From the NCBI GenBank assembly GCA_963697355.1, contig CAVONV010000011.1, forward strand, positions 186,001-250,000: a stretch of DNA of 64,000 nucleotides. Direction: 5' to 3'. This document shows, piece after piece, positions 43,491-51,598 of the stretch. Within the stretch, counting starts at the first letter, position 1; every line of letters starts with the position of its first letter. Origin of the DNA: CAVONV01 sp963697355 (GTDB lineage: Bacteria; Acidobacteriota; Vicinamibacteria; Marinacidobacterales; DATDRI01). A model generated the notes under the pieces. The model made no database searches. It was not told the origin of the DNA and saw only the letters and a program-made list of their open reading frames with translations. The position numbers and the translations under genes are program-made.

Positions 43491-44824
43491 TGATAGCGAC
43501 CAGGATCAGGCCTGTAATACTCTTTCTCCTGCCGATTCTGACCTTCTTGCTCCTGTCTCCGAACGTCCGAGCCCAAAGTGGGCCCCCCGTTCTCGAGTTC
43601 AGCTTCTCGAATCCCGGGGCGCGCAGTATTGGGCTCGGCGGTGCCTTTGCCGCGTTGGCCGACGACGCTACAGCCGCGTTCGCCAATCCCGCGGGTCTCG
43701 TTCAGTTGGCAAGGCCGGAGGTCTCGGTGGAGGGACGAATGTGGAACTACACCTCACCCTTCACATCGGGTGGACGATTGTGGGGGACTCCTACCATGAC
43801 GGGCCTCGACACCACGGCAGGTCTTCGATTCGATGAATCGACGGCCACGCTTGCCGGGGTGTCATTCCTATCCTTCGTTTACCCAAAGGGTAAATGGTCG
43901 TTGGCCTTCTACCGACACCAGTTGGCGAATTTCGAAGCGAGCGTCGAGACCCAAGGCTTTTTTGCCACGGATCAGGATGGCGAGACCCTTCGGGCCATCG
44001 ACTTCAGGACATCTACCGAGCTCCAGGTAGTGAACTACGGTTTTTCTGGGGCTTATCGGCTGAGCGATAGTTTGAGCCTAGGTCTGGGATTCTCCTATTT
44101 CGATGGAAAACTGGACACCCGAACTGAGTTCTACGCCCCCATTGCGGCAACGCTCCCGGAGGGCCTTTTGGGGCCCAATGCGTATGTCGAGGAAGCTCGC
44201 ATCAAGACGGCGACGGCGATCATGGACGACGCTTCTTGGAGCTGGAGCAGTGGTTTCCTATGGCAAGTGTCCGATCAATGGAACTTGGGCGGATTCTATC
44301 GGCGAGGACCGAAATTCATCGGTTCCGGGGGTGAGACATCAGGACCGGCACTCGATCCCTCTCTGACGGAGGAAACGGGTTTCACCTTCCAAGAGAGTCC
44401 TATGCGGCTGCCGGACGCATTCGGGCTGGGAGCTGCCTATCGATCCGAGGACGGATCCATCACGGGTAGCTTTGAATGGGATCATATCAACTACTCGGTC
44501 ATCATCGAGAGCTTCGATCCGGGCATTGTTGATCCTGAGGTCGGGCTGAATGACGCTGACGAGATCCACATCGGCTTCGAATACGTATTCATCAACTGGA
44601 CGCCGTTGATTGCCCTTCGTGGCGGCGTTTGGGTCGATCCCGAGCACCGCATCCGCTACGAAGGTGATGACCCGGTCGCGCGCGCCTTTTTCCGGCGGGG
44701 CGAGGAAACCTGGCACTACGCCTTTGGTTTCGGACTAGCCTACAAGCGGTTCCAGTTGGATTTGGGATTCGACCTTTCCCATCTCGTCAACACGGCATCC
44801 CTGTCGGCGATACTGAGCTTCTAA
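43490..44824 (+). CDS. FadL/PorV-like outer-membrane protein, paralogue 2
   Basis: A 444-residue barrel closely resembling the preceding gene: signal peptide ILFLLPILTFLLLSPNVRAQ, then SNPGARSIGLGGAFAALADD with ATAAFANPAGL, internal SFLSFVYPKGKWSLAFYRHQ (matching SFLSFVYPRNDWSFGLYRHQ in paralogue 1), and C-terminus ASLSAILSF. ATG 43490 overlaps the upstream TGA; longer frames starting inside the upstream gene are rejected. Tandem duplication with retained operon structure suggests a two-barrel system or divergent substrates. Confidence 0.88.
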   Translation: MIATRIRPVILFLLPILTFLLLSPNVRAQSGPPVLEFSFSNPGARSIGLGGAFAALADDATAAFANPAGLVQLARPEVSVEGRMWNYTSPFTSGGRLWGTPTMTGLDTTAGLRFDESTATLAGVSFLSFVYPKGKWSLAFYRHQLANFEASVETQGFFATDQDGETLRAIDFRTSTELQVVNYGFSGAYRLSDSLSLGLGFSYFDGKLDTRTEFYAPIAATLPEGLLGPNAYVEEARIKTATAIMDDASWSWSSGFLWQVSDQWNLGGFYRRGPKFIGSGGETSGPALDPSLTEETGFTFQESPMRLPDAFGLGAAYRSEDGSITGSFEWDHINYSVIIESFDPGIVDPEVGLNDADEIHIGFEYVFINWTPLIALRGGVWVDPEHRIRYEGDDPVARAFFRRGEETWHYAFGFGLAYKRFQLDLGFDLSHLVNTASLSAILSF

Positions 44825-44958
44825 ACACCGAGCTCGCCTCCCCCCGCCCGATGCCGGAAAAACCTCTGTTCTCAATACTGTAAAAAAAGGAATTGGGTTG
44901 CCAGTTCACACCTCCCTTTTTCGCCTTGAATCAGTAGGGGAGCTGGAGGGAAAACGTC

Positions 44959-45717
44959 ATGAAAACCACACGAATCAGCACAAGCTCTGTGGTGCTCGCG
45001 CTCGTCGCGGCCGTTGTTTCTTGCTTGAACTGTCACTGGAGTCCATTCTCCGGTGACGATGTGTCCCAACATGATGTCGTCGCACGAGAATCCTTTTCTT
45101 ACGAAGTGAATGTCGCGGGACAGACACGACTGAGGCTGCAAACGATCAATGGTGAAGTCACGGTTACAGGCGTCGACAGCCAGGCTTCGGTGACCATCCA
45201 TGGAGAGCGTCGAGTAGAATCTCACAACTCCTCGGATGCGGAGGCGTATTTGCGCGAGCTCGAGGTCCGGGTCGACGACGCGGGAAGTGAGGTGTTCGTC
45301 GAGACCATTCAACCCAAAGACTCCGATGGTCGTAACTACATCGTGAACTACGACATATCGATCCCGGCTGATATGGAGGTCATGCTCACCCACATCAATG
45401 GCAACATCACCCTACGCGACTTGTCGGGGAGCAACCTCGTCGACCTGGTTAATGGACAAATCGAAGGCCGAATGAGTCTTCCTCCGAACGGCATCATTGA
45501 TCTGTCGACTGTGAACGGGACACTGGATATCAATATCCCACGAGAAACTTCCGCAAGAGTCATGGCCAATGTTGTCAACGGAAGCATCAACCTGCACAAC
45601 TTGCCGTTGCATGACAGTACCTCGACTAAGACCTCCCTGCGTGGCACCTTGGGCTCGGGGCGAGGAACGATCCAGTTGAACGCCGTCAATGGCACTATTG
45701 ATGTCAAGGGGTATTGA
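44959..45717 (+). CDS. DUF4097-like exported beta-helix protein
   Basis: A 252-residue probable lipoprotein (VVSC near residue 22). The body consists of short strands in repeated turns with Asn-Gly corners: INGEVTV, HINGNITL, LVNGQIEG, TVNGTLDI, VVNGSINL and AVNGTIDV. This pattern is that of DUF4097/DUF4098 putative adhesin-like beta-solenoids. GGAGGG lies upstream of ATG 44959. It follows the FadL-like pair by 134 bases on the same strand. The role is unknown; anti-sigma-linked envelope stress genes often sit beside such proteins, but none does here. Confidence 0.82.
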   Translation: MKTTRISTSSVVLALVAAVVSCLNCHWSPFSGDDVSQHDVVARESFSYEVNVAGQTRLRLQTINGEVTVTGVDSQASVTIHGERRVESHNSSDAEAYLRELEVRVDDAGSEVFVETIQPKDSDGRNYIVNYDISIPADMEVMLTHINGNITLRDLSGSNLVDLVNGQIEGRMSLPPNGIIDLSTVNGTLDINIPRETSARVMANVVNGSINLHNLPLHDSTSTKTSLRGTLGSGRGTIQLNAVNGTIDVKGY

Positions 45718-45720
45718 AGA

Positions 45721-45759
45721 GAGAACTCAAGTACTCAGTACTCAAGTACTCGAGAATCA
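45721..45759. repeat. Octamer-phased intergenic array
   Basis: GAGAACTC, AAGTACTC, AGTACTC (one base short), AAGTACTC and GAGAATCA begin three bases after the DUF4097-like stop codon. Confidence 0.6.
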
Positions 45760-45858
45760 AGACCGTGGCTACCCGCCTTCGCCGGCGGCTCATGCTCATG
45801 CCAACGGCTCCGGCGAGGTCTCGCCGGAACTCTAACGAAGGAGGACTCAGTTCTTTGG

Positions 45859-45949
45859 TACTGAGTACTGAGTACTGAGTACTGAGTACTGAGTACTGAG
45901 TACTGAGTACTGAGTACTGAGTACTGAGTACTGAGTACTGAGTACTGAG
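45859..45949. repeat. Perfect 13-copy TACTGAG heptamer array
   Basis: Thirteen exact TACTGAG units occupy 91 bases with no variation. The array lies between convergent genes and ends 15 bases before the stop codon of the ATPase-kinase gene. It resembles the octamer arrays but has 7-base phase and no divergence, which suggests recent slippage expansion. Confidence 0.95.
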
Positions 45950-45963
45950 TTCAAGTTCCTCTT

Positions 45964-47889
45964 CTATCTCACGTCTTCAAGGGCTTTGCCGAGCTCCATG
46001 GCGCTCGGGTATCGATCGTCGGGAGATTTCTTCAAACAGCGAACGATGATCCTCGAAAGCTCCGTTTCGATCGACGGATGGAATTCCCGGGGATCGGGTG
46101 CAGGGGCTGAGATGTGAAGCTCCAAGACATCGTTGCTGTTTTCGGCTGTAAAAGGGCGCTCACCTGTCGCCATTTCGAACAGCACGACACCAAGGGCGTA
46201 GATATCGGATCGTTCATCGAGTGCCTGGAGCTTAGCCTGCTCGGGGGAGGCGTAGTTCGGTGTTCCCAAAAAGACGCCGCTTCGAGTGATCCCCGGCTCG
46301 CCCAACAGGCGAGCTACGCCGAAGTCAGTGAGGAACGGCTCGCGTTCGACGTCGAGGAGAACATTCTGCGGCTTGATGTCTCGATGAAGGATCTTTCGGG
46401 AGTGAGCCGCCTCTAGCGCAGATGCGAGCTTCTGACCCATCGAACGACAGACCTCGGTAGACAGTGGAGCCTCGTCGGCAATCAACCGGGCCAAGGTGAT
46501 TCCCTCGACCCACTGCATCGTCAGGTATTTTTTTCCTTCCGATTCGCCGAGGTGGTAAACCCTCAAGATATTCGGATGTGCGATGTCTCGGGAGAGAACG
46601 ATCTCCTGGCGAAACCTCTCGAGAATGATGTCATTGTTCGTGAACTCGGACCGAAGCACTTTGAGACCAACTCTCACTTGCAACATCCGATCATATGATT
46701 TGTAAACGATACCCGTCGCACCTTCACCGACTTTCTGCAAAAGCTCGTAGCGGTCGTTGATGATGCCGAGCTCGACATTGTGGGTCAGCGTAGGATCTTC
46801 GGAAGACGATCCGGGCTTGGGCCGAGGTGCCGGAGGCCGCGCTCGCTCACTGGGCGTCCAATCCTCGAGCCAACGACGGAAGAAGGTGTTGACGAGAGTG
46901 AATCGTCGTTCGCTGTCCCTGCGGATGAAACCGAGGCTCTCGAGACGTTGTAGGCTGCCACGAAACGAGTCAGTGCCGTCGGCCAGACTCTCCTGGATCG
47001 AGTTACTCGTCGCCGCCGAATGCTTGGAGATGATACGACAAATGTCCCGCTCCATTTCGGACAACATTTCGAAATCGACGGAAAAGAAAAAGCTGACCAT
47101 CTGATCCGTGGCGACCTCCTCGATAGCCTCATCCAACCGGCCCGCCTCCTGAAACCGCTTGCACACGATCTGGATCAAATAGGGATGATTGTCACAACGG
47201 CTTCGAATGGTCTCGATGACCTTATCGTCAAAATCGGGACGCGACTTGCCGGGGAGCTGATCTTGGCGGATGAGAGCGCGCGCCTCTTCATCGTTCAAGG
47301 TCTGGATATACAGGGGCGGCGTGAATCCGTGCAGGAACGGAGAGGTGTCTTGCCTTTGCTCGGCAAGCTCCCACAAACGGATGGTCGAGGCTAGAACGGA
47401 ACGGACATCTTCTCGAGACTGCATCGCGCGGCGGAGTTTTCTCAAAAGCGACGGGTCCTTTTGATTGAGCTTGATCAACTCCTCGACTTCGTCGCAGAGC
47501 AAAAGCAGTTTGAGATTCTTTGTCTTGAGCTTTCGCCGCAGGTGTCCCAAGGATGTGAACAGATCATCCGACTCCAGGTCCGACAACAAGAGTCCTTGTT
47601 CCTCCAGGCGCTCTTCCGCATCCAGGAGAGCGTCGGCGAAATCCAGGTGAAGCTCCGCCGGATCGGAGGCCCCTTGGAAATCCCAAAAGATCGGGAAATA
47701 GCCACGCTCGGGTGATTGGGCGGTCATGTGCTCGAGCTGCTTCAATAGAGATGTCTTACCAATCCTCCGAGTCCCCAAGAGCCAGAGGGAATTGCGGGGA
47801 CCTTCCAGGATCTCCTCGATTTGGGCACGACGACCGTAGAATTTCTCGCCCCTCACCCACTGACCCACCACGAACGGTATGACCGACAC
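45964..47889 (-). CDS. AAA/STAND-type ATPase fused to a Ser/Thr protein kinase
   Basis: A 641-residue cytosolic fusion. The N-terminal P-loop ATPase (residues about 10-280) has Walker A LLGTRRIGKTSLLKQ and Walker B LKLLLLCDEVEEL, followed by a winged-helix-like segment (SLQRLESLGFIRRD). The C-terminal protein kinase (about 365-640) has the Gly loop VGEGATGIVYKSYD, the Lys in GLKVL, HRDIKPQN, DFGVARLL and GTPNYASPEQ, so it should be active. GTG 47889 has GAGGAGG nine bases upstream and starts four bases after the preceding stop; a TTG at 47934 is less likely. Last gene of the sigma-FHA-TPR/ATPase cassette. The ATPase may act as a switch controlling the kinase; this is inference. Confidence 0.88.
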   Translation of the reverse strand: MSVIPFVVGQWVRGEKFYGRRAQIEEILEGPRNSLWLLGTRRIGKTSLLKQLEHMTAQSPERGYFPIFWDFQGASDPAELHLDFADALLDAEERLEEQGLLLSDLESDDLFTSLGHLRRKLKTKNLKLLLLCDEVEELIKLNQKDPSLLRKLRRAMQSREDVRSVLASTIRLWELAEQRQDTSPFLHGFTPPLYIQTLNDEEARALIRQDQLPGKSRPDFDDKVIETIRSRCDNHPYLIQIVCKRFQEAGRLDEAIEEVATDQMVSFFFSVDFEMLSEMERDICRIISKHSAATSNSIQESLADGTDSFRGSLQRLESLGFIRRDSERRFTLVNTFFRRWLEDWTPSERARPPAPRPKPGSSSEDPTLTHNVELGIINDRYELLQKVGEGATGIVYKSYDRMLQVRVGLKVLRSEFTNNDIILERFRQEIVLSRDIAHPNILRVYHLGESEGKKYLTMQWVEGITLARLIADEAPLSTEVCRSMGQKLASALEAAHSRKILHRDIKPQNVLLDVEREPFLTDFGVARLLGEPGITRSGVFLGTPNYASPEQAKLQALDERSDIYALGVVLFEMATGERPFTAENSNDVLELHISAPAPDPREFHPSIETELSRIIVRCLKKSPDDRYPSAMELGKALEDVR

Positions 47890-47893
47890 CGTC

Positions 47894-49093
47894 TCAAACC
47901 TCCTCGGGCCGGCCAACAGCCTCGACGTCGCCAAGGGTGATGGTCCGACGGTTGTCTTCGTGTAGACGGTTAATCAGAGAAACGCAAAGCTTCTGTATGA
48001 AGTAAGGCCGGCCTCCCGTCAAAGTAATGATGCGATCGACAACGCCTTTCTCCAACGCAAAGATCCCACGCACCGGTCGTTCAATGAGCTCTTCCGCATC
48101 GTTCCGCTCGAAGGGCTTGACTTCGATTTCCTCGAAAAAGTTGTACCAGGGGCTTCCTTCTCCTTCCCAATGTTTTTTTATCTCCACCCCCGACACCACC
48201 GTGACGAGGTGTTCGGCAAAACTCTTCATAAAGAGACTTCTGAGTCTTTGGTTGACTCTAGGGTCGTACTCGTTGAGCGCATCCACTTCGTCCATCAACA
48301 GTACGACCCGTACATTCTTTTGGCTGTTTTTTCGGAGGGCTTTCAAGACTCTCTGCATATCGCGAACGAGCTCACGATAGGAGTAGTCTCCCTCTGAGGG
48401 AGGCGTCGGATGCAAATCCTCCAATTCCGGGCCAAGCTCGTGAAAGAGGTCTTCGGCAATCGTTTGGAAGAATTTCTCCTCGGGAATACCCTGCAAATCG
48501 ATGTACACGGGATAGAAATCGTACTCCGGATCCTGGAGGTTTTCGAGACGCCTCTTCAAATGGTGCATGACGGACGTCTTCCCGATCCGCCTCTCTCCGT
48601 AGAGCAGCAAACTGTTGTTGTGGATCGTCTGAAGGACACGATCGATCAAACGCTCCCGTCCAAAAAACAAATTCTCATCGAGAACCGGTGCACCCGCGAC
48701 GTAGGGATTGAACCGTCTCTTGCGTAGTCGCGCCCGGCTGCGAGCTCTTTGGCCGAAATAGACTGCAACGATTGCGACCAGGCCGAGGCTCGATACCAAG
48801 AAGAACCAAGGGGAGCGGGTGAATGGTCGTTCATAGACAACGACGTATTCGGCGCTAGAGCTCAATGATTCTGCGTCCGTTGCCGTCAGTCGAAACGAGG
48901 ATGAGCCCGGCTCGAGCCGGGAGCTCAAGTTGAATTCCGTGATCGTGTAGTCTCCCAAGGCCTGGCTGCTCGATGTGATGGGGATGTCGCGATCCGCGCT
49001 GTCACGGAAGGCGACGTTCACCGGTGAATCGTCGATGACTACACCGCTCAAACGAAAATCCGGACTCTCGACGATCTCGAACTCGAGATCCAT
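47894..49093 (-). CDS. Membrane-linked AAA ATPase, C-terminal part of a frameshifted TPR-ATPase gene
   Basis: The frame encodes, in order, a beta-rich extracytoplasmic segment (FRLSGVVIDDSPVNV, LTATDAESLSSS), a transmembrane helix (PWFFLVSSLGLVAIVAVYFG), a basic linker and a P-loop ATPase (FFGRERLIDRVLQ, LLLYGERRIGKTSVM as Walker A, VVLLMDEVDALNEYD as Walker B). ATG 49093 is only the first ATG in frame and has no ribosome site. The natural N-terminus is the TPR protein encoded in the other frame, joined by removing one base near 49079. Its ATPase is related to the one in the kinase fusion downstream, with which it may form a mixed assembly. Confidence 0.8.
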   Translation of the reverse strand: MDLEFEIVESPDFRLSGVVIDDSPVNVAFRDSADRDIPITSSSQALGDYTITEFNLSSRLEPGSSSFRLTATDAESLSSSAEYVVVYERPFTRSPWFFLVSSLGLVAIVAVYFGQRARSRARLRKRRFNPYVAGAPVLDENLFFGRERLIDRVLQTIHNNSLLLYGERRIGKTSVMHHLKRRLENLQDPEYDFYPVYIDLQGIPEEKFFQTIAEDLFHELGPELEDLHPTPPSEGDYSYRELVRDMQRVLKALRKNSQKNVRVVLLMDEVDALNEYDPRVNQRLRSLFMKSFAEHLVTVVSGVEIKKHWEGEGSPWYNFFEEIEVKPFERNDAEELIERPVRGIFALEKGVVDRIITLTGGRPYFIQKLCVSLINRLHEDNRRTITLGDVEAVGRPEEV

Positions 49094-50270
49094 CTTCCAG
49101 TTCTTGGCGGAAGTCGGCAAACCGAACGGCGGGCGGGATGTTCTCGAGTCCCGTGCCCAGGAGCCGCTGGTTGATTTGTTGATAGGCCTGACCGACAAAC
49201 TGCAAAGCCGTCGTGTTTCCCGCCTCGAGCGCAAGAGCACGATTAGCGGTGGCAAGACACTGCTCGAAGCGTCCCGAATCGAACAGAGTCTCCGCTTCCG
49301 TGAGCAACTCCCGGAGCGATTCGCTTCGGGTGCGCTCCTCGTCGGCGGCCGCTTGGGTACGAAGGAGTCTCGTTTGAATGTCGAGCGCTCGTTGGTTCGA
49401 AGGATTGAGAGCAATGACCGATTGCAGGCTCTCGAGCGCCTGCGGGATTCGTCCCGATGCTTCTAGCCGTTCGGCGTCTGCCAGTCCTTGCGACACGAGC
49501 GTTTGACGATTTTGCACGTCCAGTTCGGATCGGAGCCCCGCCTGTGCCTCGCTCAAGAGCGACTGCAGTTCATCCGTCGGCCGGAGCGAGTAGGCTTGGC
49601 TAAAGACACTCGAAGCCTCTCCAAACTGGCCGGCTGCAAGATGGGATTCGCCCTGCTCGACCAGACGCGTGACGCGCACCTGAAGGTCGCGTGCGGTCTG
49701 CTCGGCGGCCACCTTGTCCTTCAACCTCTCCATCGATGAGCTTGCATCCGGATGATCCGGAACAACGGCAAGCGCCTGCCCGAGCGCGCTCATTGCCTCG
49801 TCCAAACGTCCCTCGGATTCGAAGTTGGCGGCTCGATTGATGTTGTCCCGAACGATTTGTTGAATGCGTCGTTCCTCCTCGGCTCGTTGATTCTCCTTCA
49901 TATCGAGCGTCATCGTCCTGTATCGCGTGAGCTCTCGATAGGCATCGTTGGATTGTTGAATGGCCCCCAAGCGCAGCTCGGTCTCGAAGGCTTGGAGCGC
50001 GGCATCCAACTGACCGAGATGGTAATAAGCCACGCCCAATTTGAGGTAGGGAAAGTAGGCGATGATCTTCATCCCGTAGGTTCGAACTCGGGCGCCGGAG
50101 TCACCTTTTCGCTCGAGAGCCTGAGTGATTTGGGCAACGGCTTCGGTCCAGTTTTGGTCCTCGAGAGCTTTTTCCGCGTTGGCATAGTGCTCATACCAGG
50201 GGTCGGCAAGGAGGGGACGGGCATGAAATGCCAGCAAAACGATGAGCACTAAGCGGCTGGTTCTCGTCAC
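49002..50270 (-). CDS. Exported TPR protein, N-terminal part of a frameshifted TPR-ATPase gene
   Basis: Signal peptide VTRTSRLVLIVLLAFHARPLLA, then about 380 residues of TPR-like helices (NAEKALEDQNWTEAVAQITQ, LKLGVAYYHLGQLDAALQAF, EGRLDEAMSALGQALAVVPD, ASGRIPQALESLQSVIALNP). The real sequence ends near ENIPPAVRFADFRQELEDG; the last 20 or so residues of this frame (RESGFSFERCSHRRF) are out-of-frame translation. Start is GTG 50270, whose GTGA overlaps the FHA gene stop; the longer frame to 50423 lies inside that gene. Together with 47894-49093 it would make about 795 residues: periplasmic TPR sensor, transmembrane helix, cytosolic ATPase. Confidence 0.82.
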   Translation of the reverse strand: MTRTSRLVLIVLLAFHARPLLADPWYEHYANAEKALEDQNWTEAVAQITQALERKGDSGARVRTYGMKIIAYFPYLKLGVAYYHLGQLDAALQAFETELRLGAIQQSNDAYRELTRYRTMTLDMKENQRAEEERRIQQIVRDNINRAANFESEGRLDEAMSALGQALAVVPDHPDASSSMERLKDKVAAEQTARDLQVRVTRLVEQGESHLAAGQFGEASSVFSQAYSLRPTDELQSLLSEAQAGLRSELDVQNRQTLVSQGLADAERLEASGRIPQALESLQSVIALNPSNQRALDIQTRLLRTQAAADEERTRSESLRELLTEAETLFDSGRFEQCLATANRALALEAGNTTALQFVGQAYQQINQRLLGTGLENIPPAVRFADFRQELEDGSRVRDRRESGFSFERCSHRRFTGERRLP

Positions 50271-50854
50271 GAGGAGCGACTCTTTATGAAGGTGATCGTA
50301 ACGCAACTCGCCGATATGCGATCTCCCGGTTGCAGAGCCTGTGGTCTCGTGACCTGTTGACCGTTGACGAAAGTCCCGTTCTTGCTGCCGAGATCCTCGA
50401 TCGTCCAATGGTCTTCCTTCCATTCGAGCTTCAAGTGTTCTCGGGATAAGCCGTCGTCTTCGGGAAACGACAAATGGTTGTCTTGGGCTCGACCGAGAAT
50501 GAGGGTTGCCTCTTGGAGCTCGACGGTCCGCGTCCGACCATCGGGCGACGTCACTCGGAGGCCGGGAACCGATGATTCTCCGTCGGTATCCCTTTGAAAC
50601 AGAAGCGTCAGTATCTCGTCCTGTCCTTCGAGGGAAACCTCGTCTCCGGTAAGGGTGCGAACGGTCTCTCCTAGAGCCGTCGTCTCCAAGAAGTCTCCGG
50701 CTCGAGAATCAAAAGAAAGCAGCGATTCCACTTCACGACGGAGCTCCTCATCGTCGGCGGTCGCTTCTCGGAGGAAGTCGTCTCGCTCTCGGCTGGGACG
50801 CTGCAACGCGGCGTGGTAGAGGTCCTCGATGGTTCGCCAACGCTCGGACGTCAT
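50267..50854 (-). CDS. FHA domain protein with kinase-type N-terminal segment
   Basis: A 195-residue cytosolic protein. Residues 1-60 (RTIEDLYHAALQRPSRERDD, EELRREVESLLSFD) equal the short segment that normally precedes the kinase domain in acidobacterial TPR-kinases partnered with this sigma type. The C-terminal FHA domain has GRAQDNHLSFPEDDGLSREH and DLGSKNGTFVNG, with the Arg, Ser-Arg-x-His and Asn-Gly residues needed to bind phosphothreonine. ATG 50854 overlaps the sigma stop as ATGA and has GGAG seven bases upstream. It appears to replace the kinase in the usual sigma-kinase pair with a phosphothreonine reader. Confidence 0.88.
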   Translation of the reverse strand: MTSERWRTIEDLYHAALQRPSRERDDFLREATADDEELRREVESLLSFDSRAGDFLETTALGETVRTLTGDEVSLEGQDEILTLLFQRDTDGESSVPGLRVTSPDGRTRTVELQEATLILGRAQDNHLSFPEDDGLSREHLKLEWKEDHWTIEDLGSKNGTFVNGQQVTRPQALQPGDRISASCVTITFIKSRSS

Positions 50855-51417
50855 TTCGAATCTCCGTTGCTGAGCTCCCGTAGAAGCCAGGCTTTCGCCA
50901 GCCGCCAATCCCGCATGACCGTGTCGCCCGACACCTGAAGCACCTGGGCGGTCTCCTCGACACTCAATCCCCCGAAGAACCGAAGCTCCACAACCTGGGC
51001 CTTTCGAGGATTGACCTCGGCGAGGATATCGAGTGCATCATTGAGGGCCACGAGATCGCCGCTACGTTGTGGTGCCGCATCCAACGCCTCGTCAATCGGA
51101 ACCCGAACAACATCACCGCCACGTTTCTGAGCGCGCCTCGCACGGGCGAAATCGACCAGAATGCGCCGCATCAATGTGGCGGAAACGGCATAGAAGTGGT
51201 TACGGTTTTGCCAGCGAACTTGACTGGAATCGAGCAACCGAAGGTAGGCCTCGTGGACCAGCGAGGTGGTCTGCATCCCCTGACGCTCCCCTCTTAGCTG
51301 GCGGCGCGCCGTCTTACGCAGTTCCTGGTAAACGAGCGGAATGAGCCTTTCGAGTGCACCTTCCTCACCCGAGCCCCAGGCCACCAGGAGTTGCGTGAAA
51401 TCGTTCGGCGCATTCAT
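50851..51417 (-). CDS. ECF-type RNA polymerase sigma factor
   Basis: A 188-residue sigma factor with region 2 (LVYQELRKTARRQLRGERQ, TTSLVHEAYLRLLD, FYAVSATLMRRILVDFARAR) and region 4 (VVELRFFGGLSVEETAQVLQ, VMRDWRLAKAWLLRE). It resembles the ECF subgroup annotated as Sig-70_X6 (TIGR02999), commonly found next to Ser/Thr kinases in Acidobacteriota. No anti-sigma factor is adjacent, consistent with control by phosphorylation. ATG 51417 is chosen over TTG 51423. First gene of the four-gene cassette and divergent from the GH97 gene. Confidence 0.93.
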   Translation of the reverse strand: MNAPNDFTQLLVAWGSGEEGALERLIPLVYQELRKTARRQLRGERQGMQTTSLVHEAYLRLLDSSQVRWQNRNHFYAVSATLMRRILVDFARARRAQKRGGDVVRVPIDEALDAAPQRSGDLVALNDALDILAEVNPRKAQVVELRFFGGLSVEETAQVLQVSGDTVMRDWRLAKAWLLRELSNGDSK

Positions 51418-51471
51418 CGTCAATAGTCCCGCATTCCGGGGGGCCGAGGAGCTAATTCGTTGCGGATAAGT

Positions 51472-51500
51472 ATTATAGGTTGGTTCATCGCAGCGTTCCA
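51472..51500 (-). promoter_or_regulatory. Promoter of the sigma-FHA-ATPase-kinase cassette
   Basis: The minus strand has TATAAT (51477-51472) preceded, after 17 bases, by TGGAAC (51500-51495). The -35 contains GGAAC, typical for ECF sigma factors, while the -10 is a housekeeping consensus. The cassette may thus be autoregulated; the start would lie near 51465. Confidence 0.5.
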
Positions 51501-51598
51501 GTAAGCGTTCTCCGATCGCGGCCCGAATGTGCTAGCCTCTCCGGAATATCGAGCTTCGCTGCAAATTCTCCTAAGTGCAAATGAGGAGCGATTCAAAG

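Noticed and set aside
45859..45949. CRISPR array
   Set aside because: Seven-base units without spacers and no cas genes; it is a microsatellite.
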